From Streptococcus australis (GTDB taxonomy: Bacteria; Bacillota; Bacilli; Lactobacillales; Streptococcaceae): a stretch of 64,000 nucleotides of DNA. Under the pieces are notes generated by a model, which was not told where the DNA came from, did no database searches, and saw only the letters and a list, made by a program, of their open reading frames with translations. A program made the translations under genes and the position numbers. The DNA is taken from the NCBI RefSeq assembly GCF_003943615.1, contig NZ_RJPZ01000001.1:120481-184480 (forward strand), in the 5' to 3' direction. Below, piece after piece: positions 27,656 to 35,055 of the stretch (the stretch's first letter is position 1; each line of letters opens with the position of its first letter).

Positions 27656-27686
27656 AGAAGAGAATACACAGGAAAAGAGAAGATAG

Positions 27687-29060
27687 ATGATTACTAGAGA
27701 ATTTGACACCATTGCTGCTATCTCGACGCCTCTCGGTGAGGGAGCGATTGGGATTGTCCGCCTAAGCGGGACAGACAGCTTTAAAATCGCGCAAAAGATC
27801 TTTAAGGGAAAAGACTTAACCAGCGTGGCTAGCCATACGCTCAACTACGGTCACATTGTGGATCCAGCTAAAGATGAGATTCTGGATGAAGTCATGGTTG
27901 GCGCTATGCGCTCACCTAAGACTTTCACCCGTGAAGACATCATCGAGATCAACACCCACGGAGGGATTGCGGTGACTAACGAAATTTTGCAGTTGGTCAT
28001 CCGTGAAGGAGCACGTCTTGCGGAGCCTGGTGAATTTACCAAGCGGGCCTTCCTGAATGGTCGTGTCGATTTGACCCAAGCTGAGGCAGTCATGGATATT
28101 ATCCGCGCTAAAACCGACAAGGCTATGAACATCGCAGTCAAACAGTTGGACGGATCCCTATCTGATCTCATCAACAACACGCGCCAAGAGATCCTCAATA
28201 CTCTGGCTCAAGTCGAAGTCAACATCGACTATCCTGAGTACGACGATGTCGAGGAAGCAACCACTGAGATCATTCGCGAAAAGACTACTGAATTTGAAGC
28301 CCTCTTGACCAACCTCCTCAAGACGGCTCGCCGTGGTAAGATTCTTCGCGAGGGGATTTCTACTGCTATCATCGGACGGCCAAACGTCGGTAAATCCAGC
28401 CTTCTGAACAACCTCCTGCGCGAGGAAAAAGCCATCGTGACCGATATCGAAGGGACGACCCGTGACGTCATCGAGGAATACGTCAATATCAACGGGGTTC
28501 CCCTCAAGCTGGTCGATACAGCCGGTATCCGGGAGACAGAGGATATCGTCGAACGCATTGGTGTGGAACGCTCTCGGAAAGCCCTCAAAGAAGCTGATCT
28601 GGTCCTCCTGGTTCTCAATGCTAGCGAGCCTCTGACTGATCAAGACCGGCAGCTCCTTGAGATCTCACAAGACAGCAACCGCATCATTCTCCTCAACAAG
28701 GTCGATCTCCCAGAGAAGATTGAAATCGACCAACTGCCAGAAGATTACATCAAGATTTCGGTTCTGAAAAATCAAAATATCGATCAAATCGAAGACCGTA
28801 TTAATGCCCTCTTCTTTGAAAATGCTGGCTTAGTAGAGCAAGATGCTACTTACCTCTCCAATGCCCGCCACATCTCTCTTATTGAGAAAGCCGTTGAAAG
28901 CCTTCAAGCTGTCAACGAAGGCCTGGCCATGGGCATGCCAGTCGATCTTCTTCAAGTCGATTTGACCCGCACTTGGGAAATTCTTGGTGAAATCACAGGA
29001 GACGCTGCACCAGACGAGCTCATCACCCAACTCTTCAGCCAATTCTGTCTTGGTAAATAA
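27687..29060 (+). CDS. mnmE: tRNA modification GTPase MnmE
   Basis: MnmE (TrmE), 457 residues. N-terminal tetrahydrofolate-binding domain, a helical domain with an inserted G domain ([12 protein letters not shown] near 230, [14 protein letters not shown]), and the C-terminal FCLGK with the family's catalytic Cys. Together with MnmG it installs cmnm5 groups on wobble U34 of tRNAs. Codon use here is GC-richer than its neighbours. It is transcribed alone and followed by a structured repeat element. Confidence 0.97.
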   Translation: MITREFDTIAAISTPLGEGAIGIVRLSGTDSFKIAQKIFKGKDLTSVASHTLNYGHIVDPAKDEILDEVMVGAMRSPKTFTREDIIEINTHGGIAVTNEILQLVIREGARLAEPGEFTKRAFLNGRVDLTQAEAVMDIIRAKTDKAMNIAVKQLDGSLSDLINNTRQEILNTLAQVEVNIDYPEYDDVEEATTEIIREKTTEFEALLTNLLKTARRGKILREGISTAIIGRPNVGKSSLLNNLLREEKAIVTDIEGTTRDVIEEYVNINGVPLKLVDTAGIRETEDIVERIGVERSRKALKEADLVLLVLNASEPLTDQDRQLLEISQDSNRIILLNKVDLPEKIEIDQLPEDYIKISVLKNQNIDQIEDRINALFFENAGLVEQDATYLSNARHISLIEKAVESLQAVNEGLAMGMPVDLLQVDLTRTWEILGEITGDAAPDELITQLFSQFCLGK

Positions 29061-29086
29061 ATCTATTAAAAGATACTATACAATTA

Positions 29087-29224
29087 GAGACTTTCCTTAG
29101 GTGAGTACGGACGTCAGCGAACTTCGAAGAAGTTCCATGACTTAGTTTTGAATCTAACGTTTCAAAACTCCCGAGTGCTTGAAACAATAATGTTTCAAGC
29201 ATTTTTCTCACGGCGGAAAGTCTC
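29087..29224 (+). repeat. Three-hairpin repeat element, copy A
   Basis: Closed by GAGACTTTCC/GGAAAGTCTC. Inside are GTGAG/CTCAC and three hairpins: around GAACTTC/GAAGTTC, TTTTGAA/TTCAAAA, and GCTTGAAAC/GTTTCAAGC followed by ATTTTT. The last could terminate mnmE. A second copy is at 53190-53330 in the opposite orientation, with compensating base changes in at least three stems. Confidence 0.8.
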
Positions 29225-29322
29225 AAGTATTTCTTCAAAAATAAAATTTGTTTAACAACTACAGTTTCACTCATTAAAAAAACTGTAAATCAGTTTTATA
29301 TAATAATAAATAATAATAAAAA

Positions 29323-29502
29323 TGAGGCTAGGACAAAAGTCCTAGCCTCTAAATTGTCTTTGAATTGTCGAGCAAGACGCAGTGGTTGAGTGGGCTCTAC
29401 TACGCTGATTTCATTAGCTTTTAAAGCCCTCCTCAACTGTGCGGAGGTGGGACGACGAAATCGAATTCTAACGAATGACCGATTTCTGTCCCACTCTCAT
29501 TC
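29323..29502 (-). repeat. About 180-bp intergenic repeat, copy 2
   Basis: Inverted relative to copy 1 at 13651-13829 and nearly identical over its full length, including the GAGGCTAGGAC hairpin and the GTGGGACAGAAATCG end. It lies just after the prsW stop on the minus strand and can terminate it. The 445 bp between mnmE and prsW hold only this element and three-hairpin copy A. Confidence 0.85.
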
Positions 29503-29506
29503 TTTT

Positions 29507-30319
29507 TTATTTCCCTTGTTCTAATCGCTCGACGGTTTGATAAGCTTGGTAGATCAAGAAGAGTCCTACTGCTGTTAAGAAAGGAATAGCAAGAGGGAGT
29601 TCTGTCTCGATTTGGCCAAATGGTGAATTGCCAATAAAGTGAAGGCCAAAGCCAGCTACAAAATAGAACCAACCAGTCACCATCAATTCCTTGCGACCTT
29701 TTGTAGCTTGAAGGATCAAGTAGAGACCTAGCATGAAAAGGGCTGTGTAGACCCAGTGAGAGACGACCCCATTCATGATCCGCCCTAGGATACCAGATAC
29801 TGCATAAGAGAAACCTTCTGGCATGTCTTGACGGATATAGGCAAAGTCCTCCACAATCTGGAAACCAAGACCAGATGCAATCGCTAAAAGGAAGATGGAC
29901 TTGATCCGACGCACATTGAACAAATAGAGGACAAAGAAGATCGGAATCAACTTGAAGGGTTCCTCAAAGAGCGGGCCTGCGATGGCACTCTCATACTGGT
30001 TCCAAAAATCACTATTAGGCGCCACAGCTTGAATCATCTCATGGAAATAGGTGTTAGCAAAACTGGATAGCCAACCTGCGATAAGGCCACCGCCTAGAAG
30101 AGAAAAGAGGACTGGAATCCAGGACAACTTCCACTTCTTAGCGAAATGAAAGAGAGCCCAAACAGCAGGAATCGCATATACTAGAAGCAAGAGGACAGAG
30201 ATACCAATGATCCCATACTGGGACCCAGTCATCCAACCAGCTGTGATAGACTGTGTCTCATAGGTCAGACCGATAGAGAGCAAGAATAAAAATAGAAACA
30301 AAATCGATTTGCGTTTCAT
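29507..30319 (-). CDS. PrsW-family intramembrane metalloprotease
   Basis: A 270-residue protein with about eight membrane segments. The glutamate motif EEPFK (about 118-122), followed by VEDFAYI and a conserved His in VVSHWVYTALF, match PrsW/CPBP-type intramembrane proteases. Bacillus PrsW cleaves an anti-sigma factor; the streptococcal target is unknown. It lies at the border of the accessory region and ends at the 180-bp repeat. Confidence 0.8.
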   Translation of the reverse strand: MKRKSILFLFLFLLSIGLTYETQSITAGWMTGSQYGIIGISVLLLLVYAIPAVWALFHFAKKWKLSWIPVLFSLLGGGLIAGWLSSFANTYFHEMIQAVAPNSDFWNQYESAIAGPLFEEPFKLIPIFFVLYLFNVRRIKSIFLLAIASGLGFQIVEDFAYIRQDMPEGFSYAVSGILGRIMNGVVSHWVYTALFMLGLYLILQATKGRKELMVTGWFYFVAGFGLHFIGNSPFGQIETELPLAIPFLTAVGLFLIYQAYQTVERLEQGK

Positions 30320-30343
30320 AAAAAACCTTTCTTTAAAACAATT

Positions 30344-30369
30344 AAAAAGGCTGGAAATCCAGTCTTTTT
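30344..30369. terminator. Terminator upstream of prsW
   Basis: AAAAAGGCTGG/CCAGTCTTTTT stem with an AAAT loop (one G-U pair on the plus strand). It separates prsW from the accessory cluster. Confidence 0.65.
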
Positions 30370-30461
30370 GTCTGTATGGTTATTGTAACAATAAAAACTT
30401 AAAAAAACAATAAATGGATACGGAAATTGCGAATGCTGGTTGCTGCTGTTTATTGATGATA

Positions 30462-30497
30462 TTTTTGGGGACTTGCGAAACAACACAGCTCTATAAC
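30462..30497 (-). CRISPR. Degenerate type II-A CRISPR repeat
   Basis: Thirty of 36 positions match the perfect repeat at 30911-30946, in the same orientation. The core GAGCTGTGTTGTTTCG is intact; mismatches are at 30462, 30470, 30471, 30473, 30475 and 30494. Repeats with decay at one end are typical of the trailer end of an array. No spacer-repeat periodicity is seen around it. Confidence 0.75.
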
Positions 30498-30572
30498 CAG
30501 GAAACATTGATATTATCAACTCCACACATCCTACAGAGACAGATTTTCTTATGTTTTTAATATTTTTCAAAA

Positions 30573-30860
30573 CTATATTTTAAACAATTTATTTAATCTT
30601 TCTAACTCTAATACACTCATATATACTTCTACTCCAGTAACTACCCCCTTACTATAAATAATTCCACAAGTAAACACAATCCTCTCCTGACTCAAAATAT
30701 TTGACAATACTACAAAAGATTCCAAAACATAATCCTCTATAGTAATAAAACAATTATTTTCATCTTTGAAAAACTCTATAAATTCAATATCCTTACACCT
30801 ATCACGAAAATGAAACTTAAGTGATTTTAAATAATAATCAAAAAACGCATCACTCTCCAT
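30573..30860 (-). CDS. Small unknown protein between two CRISPR repeats
   Basis: A 95-residue acidic protein, MESDAFFDYYLKSLKFHFRD at the start, with no membrane segment or known motif that I recognise. AAGGAG lies six bases before the ATG, which supports real translation. It is AT-rich like the cluster upstream. Size and context beside type VII-associated genes would fit an immunity-type protein, but nothing in the sequence proves it. Confidence 0.55.
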   Translation of the reverse strand: MESDAFFDYYLKSLKFHFRDRCKDIEFIEFFKDENNCFITIEDYVLESFVVLSNILSQERIVFTCGIIYSKGVVTGVEVYMSVLELERLNKLFKI

Positions 30861-30910
30861 AGAAAACTCCTTCTTTTTTAAAATATTCTGACATAATCAT
30901 ACAAAAATAA

Positions 30911-30946
30911 GTTTTGGGACCATTCGAAACAACACAGCTCTAAAAC
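30911..30946 (-). CRISPR. Orphan perfect type II-A CRISPR repeat
   Basis: A full 36-bp repeat reading GTTTTAGAGCTGTGTTGTTT then CGAATGGTCCCAAAAC on the minus strand. From memory this is within one base of the S. thermophilus CRISPR3 repeat and close to the S. pyogenes repeat. Only one further, degenerate copy exists in the window (30462). There is no adjacent leader motif, cas gene or tracrRNA here. Confidence 0.85.
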
Positions 30947-31099
30947 ATCAACACACGGTTCAACTATAAGTGTTTCATTTCTAATTCTGCCCCTGCAGAA
31001 ATATAAAATATGCTTAGAACGCCTAATCTAATATGCTTTTAGAAAATTTTGGTCAATTTTTGGTCAACTTTTTTGCTATCTTATTTTTTGACTGACATT

Positions 31100-31756
31100 T
31101 TACAACTCTTGAATTTCAGCCAAGGTCATTGTTTTATAGTAGTCTGGTATTTGTGGCATTCTTAATAGTACAAAGGCCCACCATGAAATCATACCATTTA
31201 TGACCAATATAGCACTTTCATAACCACTATTAAGTCCCATAAAAAATGCTAAACAAATCGTATTAATACCAAGCGTAATGTACCACCAATCAAACATTCG
31301 TTTCCCTTTTGGTTCAAAAACAAGTCGACAACGTTTAATATTTGGCGGGATTCTTGATTCGAACTTTCGTACTGCAACTTTTTCATACCAGACAGCCATA
31401 AGATAAGACAAAAATACAGAGAAAGCAAACAGCACTAATTTCAGTAGAATTTGCTCACTAATTCCCCAACTAATAAATGCATCTTTCATCAATCTATGAG
31501 AAATAAACACAAGTGGTTGAACCATGATGACTAAAGCAGTAGACGCACTCAAGGGAGTTTTAGGTTTTATTTCAAAACTATCGTTTGATGGAGATAGCTC
31601 AACCATTTCAGCAGAAACTTCTTTAGGAAGTAAACCGAAAAAATAGGACTTACCTTTTATAGTAGTAGAATCTAAGATATATTTTTTATTTTTAAACTCA
31701 ACGATTCTAAAAACTGCTATATTCGAATATTTAAATTTTAATTCCACATTTACCAC
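31100..31756 (-). CDS. DUF443-like membrane protein, copy A
   Basis: A 218-residue protein. It has an N-terminal soluble part with FKNKKYILDST, then about four or five membrane segments (near 75-95, 105-125, 160-180, 185-205). A GTG start is used, with AGAGAG about seven bases upstream. It is a paralogue of the next gene (31791) and resembles DUF443 'tandem five-TM' proteins found with type VII secretion toxins, but that link is tentative. Confidence 0.6.
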   Translation of the reverse strand: MVNVELKFKYSNIAVFRIVEFKNKKYILDSTTIKGKSYFFGLLPKEVSAEMVELSPSNDSFEIKPKTPLSASTALVIMVQPLVFISHRLMKDAFISWGISEQILLKLVLFAFSVFLSYLMAVWYEKVAVRKFESRIPPNIKRCRLVFEPKGKRMFDWWYITLGINTICLAFFMGLNSGYESAILVINGMISWWAFVLLRMPQIPDYYKTMTLAEIQEL

Positions 31757-31790
31757 CCAAATGCTCTCTGGATTTTTATCAGAGGCTCTA

Positions 31791-32447
31791 TTATACCTTT
31801 TTCAATTCTTTATATTGTAGGTATTTCTGTTGATAAGCATATGTCAATGGAATAACGCCAGATTCTATCCAAATGAATAGATATGCCAACATACCATTTA
31901 ACACTAGGACAGCAGCTTCTGTTCCATCATCTAGTCCCACATAAATAGCTAAAGCAATTACATGTGAAATAACAAAGAGATAGGCATGGAATTGTCTTTT
32001 TTTCTTATTATTCTGAAAGACTATTTTATATCTCTTCTTTTCTTGGGATAAACGACTTAAAATTTCCTTCCGAGACTTCATTAAAATACTTTGGTAAACA
32101 ATATAAGCTATCAAAATAGATATGAGAAATAAAAATACCTTTAAATATGGAGAATGACTAATATTATAATATCTAAAAATTGACGTTACTACTCTATACA
32201 GAAGAAGACTAAAACCAATACCTACCATACGCATTCCTGAGGGTCCCATCTTAATTTTTTTATCAAAATTTTTATTCTGACTATCAAGTTCTATCAAATC
32301 AACTTCAAGATTTTCAGGGGAAAATCCCCAGTAATAACTCTTTGGTGTCGTGGAGTTGGAATCTAAAACATACTTTTTTCCTCCCATCTCTAACACATCA
32401 AAATAAGCAACATCTAATCCTCTAAAATTAATTTCCACATTTACCAC
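31791..32447 (-). CDS. DUF443-like membrane protein, copy B
   Basis: A 218-residue paralogue of the 31100 gene: same length, same MVNVE start, the pattern GGKKYVLDSNSTTPKSYYWG, and matching membrane segments. The 5' leaders of both genes are nearly identical (CAGAGAG..TTTGGGTGGTAAATGTGGAA), so the pair arose by tandem duplication including the translation start region. A GTG start is used. The function is unknown; it is possibly an immunity or accessory membrane protein. Confidence 0.6.
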   Translation of the reverse strand: MVNVEINFRGLDVAYFDVLEMGGKKYVLDSNSTTPKSYYWGFSPENLEVDLIELDSQNKNFDKKIKMGPSGMRMVGIGFSLLLYRVVTSIFRYYNISHSPYLKVFLFLISILIAYIVYQSILMKSRKEILSRLSQEKKRYKIVFQNNKKKRQFHAYLFVISHVIALAIYVGLDDGTEAAVLVLNGMLAYLFIWIESGVIPLTYAYQQKYLQYKELKKV

Positions 32448-32560
32448 CCAAACACTCTCTGAATTGATTTAATACCTGAATCAAAGGCTTTGCCAACATC
32501 TAATATACTTTTATGAAGATTATCTCTCATATCGTTTGCTATGGTTTGAATACCAAAATA
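32441..32560 (-). pseudogene. 39-codon gene fragment before the DUF443-like pair
   Basis: Open after two TAA codons and ending TGG TAA across the GTG start of the next gene. It encodes YFGIQTIANDMRDNLHKSIL then DVGKAF..SIQRVFGW. It has no start codon with a ribosome binding site. The tail IQR(V/A)FGW is echoed before copy A (31757-31790), so both DUF443-like genes seem to carry the end of the same upstream gene. It may be a toxin or scaffold gene remnant. Confidence 0.4.
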
Positions 32561-32585
32561 TTATTATCCGATGGAATTTGACTTA

Positions 32586-33047
32586 CTACTTCAACACCCC
32601 TACTTTTATATCTGTATATACTTTCCCATCAGAGATTGTAGTAAAAAAGAAGGGAGGGGTCAACTCTTTATAATCTCGAAAATGAATATAGCCAGCTAAA
32701 AAGTCGATCCCTTCTCTTACTGACTCATCATCCGGTTCCAAAATTCTAGTTGAAACAGTATTTAAAACTTGAAACATACTGTGATACAAAAAGTCTTTCG
32801 GCAAAGCATCTTCAATATACTCTTCTTCTACTGGGATAAACAGTTCCATCAACACATCTTGATTTTCTTCTAACTTGGAATTAATCGTATAAAAGAAAGG
32901 TGCTCGAAGCGTATATCCTGCTTTTCTTACGTCGTCTAAAAAAGCATTATAAGTGTCTGGCATCTCTTCTGGAGAAACTGTGTAATACCTTGAGATAACA
33001 TTTCGATATTGTATATCTTGGTATTCTCCTACGTTTTTAAATAGCAT
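32586..33047 (-). CDS. DUF5085-like protein, copy 1
   Basis: A 153-residue soluble protein, MLFKNVGEYQDIQYRNVISR at the start, related in layout to the next gene. The start at 33047 was chosen because GGAG lies seven bases upstream; the longer ORF starts inside the neighbour. The pattern (FKNV..Y..VIS..Y..SPEEM, then FYTINS..ENQDVLMELFIPV) fits DUF5085, found in type VII secretion/LXG toxin loci. It overlaps the 33037 gene by 11 bp. Confidence 0.55.
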   Translation of the reverse strand: MLFKNVGEYQDIQYRNVISRYYTVSPEEMPDTYNAFLDDVRKAGYTLRAPFFYTINSKLEENQDVLMELFIPVEEEYIEDALPKDFLYHSMFQVLNTVSTRILEPDDESVREGIDFLAGYIHFRDYKELTPPFFFTTISDGKVYTDIKVGVLK

Positions 33048-33486
33048 CTGAAATCTCCTTAATTGGGATATTAATTTCAACAAAGTGCTGTCCAAATATT
33101 GGCAATATCGCTAAAAAAACAGTATCTCCCAGCATTTCTAATCCCTCATCATGAATATATTGCTTCAGTTCCTCAATTTTCCTAAGGAGATGTTCATCAA
33201 ATGGAGTTACATCAGAGACACACTGCTTAATTGTAAAATGTTCTAAATATTGAAATTCATCATTTCCTTCAATTGGAATGTTTGTCGGAATATAGACCTT
33301 AAACAAGGCTTCTCCTGGATTTCCAAAAGCACTCAAACATGTTTCTATCGTTGTCGGACCATTTTTATAAACTCCTGTTTCAAATAATAATTTTTCACAA
33401 CCTTCAATCAAATCTAGAAAAGAATCCATGGGAACTTTTTTCTCTGTATAAGCAATATTACTGATATCTATTCTTATTAATTTCAT
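33037..33486 (-). CDS. DUF5085-like protein, copy 2
   Basis: A 149-residue soluble protein starting MKLIRIDISNIAYTEKKVP, with GVYKNGPTTIETCLS and FKVYIPTNIPI. It shares the YT..NS or GxY..GP then 'elfIPv' layout with copy 1, so it is probably a second DUF5085-like member. It overlaps the upstream membrane gene by four bases (ATGA) and the downstream gene by 11, so the three are translationally coupled. Confidence 0.55.
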   Translation of the reverse strand: MKLIRIDISNIAYTEKKVPMDSFLDLIEGCEKLLFETGVYKNGPTTIETCLSAFGNPGEALFKVYIPTNIPIEGNDEFQYLEHFTIKQCVSDVTPFDEHLLRKIEELKQYIHDEGLEMLGDTVFLAILPIFGQHFVEINIPIKEISDAI

Positions 33487-34148
33487 TTTATTTGTCCTCT
33501 AAAAATAAAGTTATTGGTGCTTTTCTTTTTCCAACAGGTAAATACTCTTGCATATTCAAGCCAATAGAAGGGAAGGCATGCAATACCTAAGCAGACAATG
33601 CACGGGACCATATATATCACGGGTAACATGAATAAACGTCCTATAACTACAAAAATTGCTGCTAATGACGCTAGAATGGATGGAGGGATATGTAAAATTG
33701 TCTTTCTGAATTCTCCAGATGGTAAATTCTTAGCCTTAGGAACAATTAACAGCTGGTAAACAAAGGTTAGTAGTTGAAAAACAAGGCTCAATCCAATTAA
33801 CTTCATGAAAATTGACCAGTAGTCATCTCCTAAAAAAATAGAACTTCCAAAAAGTAATTCTACATGAGAAATGAGCACGGAACTAGTTGGCACCAATTGC
33901 AATAATGTTGACTTGGAAAATTTTTGAAATAGCAAGAATATGAATAACAAAGCCAATAGATGAAAAATGGTAATGTAAAACACAAGCATACTCACATCAT
34001 GTTTCTCACCTTCTATAAAAAAAGAGCCTATAAATATCAGTAAAGAAAATATTACTTCAATTGCAACTGACCTGAAAAAGTCGGAATTCTTTATGGGACT
34101 AGTATCAACAACTGCCATATTCAAAAATTCATAATATCTTTCTTTCAT
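33483..34148 (-). CDS. Membrane protein of the type VII-like cluster
   Basis: A 221-residue protein with a short soluble start and about five membrane segments (near 28-45, 55-75, 95-110, 118-136, 160-195). It has a basic, Cys-containing tail. AGGAGG sits five bases before the ATG. It is first of an overlapping set of three genes, read from a TTCATA-17-TATAAT promoter near 34.4 kb. I do not recognise the family with confidence. Confidence 0.6.
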   Translation of the reverse strand: MKERYYEFLNMAVVDTSPIKNSDFFRSVAIEVIFSLLIFIGSFFIEGEKHDVSMLVFYITIFHLLALLFIFLLFQKFSKSTLLQLVPTSSVLISHVELLFGSSIFLGDDYWSIFMKLIGLSLVFQLLTFVYQLLIVPKAKNLPSGEFRKTILHIPPSILASLAAIFVVIGRLFMLPVIYMVPCIVCLGIACLPFYWLEYARVFTCWKKKSTNNFIFRGQIK

Positions 34149-34388
34149 CTTATCCTCCTACGATTCCTGCCCACCAATTTTTCAACCCTTATGAAAATCC
34201 AGTGTGTTTATCTACCGAATTTAAGTACTATTTGACACATCACAGCTTATGGGTACATCTTCATGATTTCATATTGAGACTATTCTATGATTTGATTTGT
34301 AATAGACTCTTAGTTATCATGTTCTTGCGTAACTAATTCATTCAATTCAAGATCCTATACATCATTAAAAATACAAAATCTACTGTCT

Positions 34389-34417
34389 ATTATACCACAC
34401 CATAGATATCCTATGAA
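34389..34417 (-). promoter_or_regulatory. Promoter of the accessory cluster
   Basis: TTCATA (34412-34417) and TATAAT (34389-34394, preceded by TGTGG) on the minus strand, 17 bp apart. It is about 240 bases before the first gene. The leader between (34149-34388) shows no ORF or clear structure. Confidence 0.6.
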
Positions 34418-34440
34418 ATAATCCCAAATATAGGACAAGA

Positions 34441-34468
34441 AAAAAACACTGAAAATTCAGTGTTTTTT
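34441..34468. terminator. Terminator after tRNA-Arg
   Basis: A perfect 13-bp palindromic stem AAAAAACACTGAA/TTCAGTGTTTTTT, 7 bases past the tRNA 3' end on the minus strand. Confidence 0.9.
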
Positions 34469-34475
34469 CTATCTC

Positions 34476-34547
34476 TGTCCCCTGCCGGAATCGAACCAGC
34501 AACTACTCCTTAGGAGGGAGTTGTTATATCCATTGAACTAAGGGGAC
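34476..34547 (-). tRNA. tRNA-Arg (anticodon CCT)
   Basis: A 72-nt cloverleaf. Acceptor GTCCCCT with AGGGGAC, anticodon stem ACTCC/GGAGT around CTCCTAA (anticodon CCT, codon AGG), T-arm GCTGG-TTCGATT-CCGGC. Discriminator A; CCA is not encoded. Its 3' end faces the accessory cluster, and tRNA-Arg(CCT) genes are frequent integration targets, though no integrase is visible here. Confidence 0.95.
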
Positions 34548-34553
34548 CTATAA

Positions 34554-34577
34554 AAAAAGAAGCGAGATCACTCCCGC
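34554..34577 (-). terminator. rplS terminator
   Basis: GCGGGAG-TGAT-CTCGC stem followed by TTCTTTTTTT on the minus strand, between rplS and the tRNA gene. Confidence 0.65.
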
Positions 34578-34590
34578 CTCCTTATTCGTC

Positions 34591-34938
34591 TTAACGACGG
34601 ATTTCTTTAATACGAGCTGCTTTACCTTGCAATGCACGAAGGTAGTACAATTTCGCACGACGTACTTTACCGTAACGTACAACTTCAATCTTTTCTACAC
34701 GTGGAGTGTGTACTGGGAATGTACGTTCAACACCGACACCGTTAGAGATTTTACGAACAGTGTACATTTCAGTGTGTCCTTGACCTTTACGAGCGATAAC
34801 AACGCCTTCAAAGATCTGGATACGTTCACGAGTTCCTTCGACAACTTTCGCGTGTACACGAACAGTGTCACCAGGACGGAATGCAGGGATATCAGTACGA
34901 AGTTGACCTTCAGTCAAGCTTTGAATTAATGGATTCAT
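34591..34938 (-). CDS. rplS: 50S ribosomal protein L19
   Basis: L19, 115 residues, at the 30S-50S interface. The typical sequence [32 protein letters not shown] and [20 protein letters not shown] is intact. It is alone in its unit, with a promoter, a structured leader and a terminator, then tRNA-Arg. The leader suggests autoregulation as for other Firmicute L19 genes. Confidence 0.98.
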   Translation of the reverse strand: MNPLIQSLTEGQLRTDIPAFRPGDTVRVHAKVVEGTRERIQIFEGVVIARKGQGHTEMYTVRKISNGVGVERTFPVHTPRVEKIEVVRYGKVRRAKLYYLRALQGKAARIKEIRR

Positions 34939-35018
34939 TTTATTCTCCTATCTTCGTCAATCTTGAGGGCTACTCCCTCAGCGGATAAACTGTATTTTTG
35001 TGCTTCCATTACGCACAA
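34939..35018 (-). promoter_or_regulatory. L19 leader RNA
   Basis: The minus-strand leader shows TTTTGTGC/GCACAAAA and TGAGGG-AGTAG-CCCTCA hairpins before an AGGAG site. This matches the position and general form of the known Firmicute L19 ribosomal-protein leader, thought to bind L19. Confidence 0.65.
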
Positions 35019-35023
35019 AATTT

Positions 35024-35052
35024 ATAATACCAAAAGAATGTCCTTTTGTAAA
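35024..35052 (-). promoter_or_regulatory. rplS promoter
   Basis: TTTACA (35047-35052) and TATTAT (35024-35029) with 17-bp spacing on the minus strand, overlapping the end of the CLC-F gene. Confidence 0.7.
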
Positions 35053-35055
35053 GGA

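Noticed and set aside
30462..30497. tracrRNA anti-repeat
   Set aside because: The sequence lacks the diverged AAGTTAAAATAAGG continuation and a downstream terminator hairpin set; it aligns simply as a decayed repeat.
30316..30570. 84-codon minus-strand ORF reading through the degenerate CRISPR repeat
   Set aside because: No ribosome binding site, no recognisable pattern, and it spans the repeat and the prsW-side terminator; it looks like chance.
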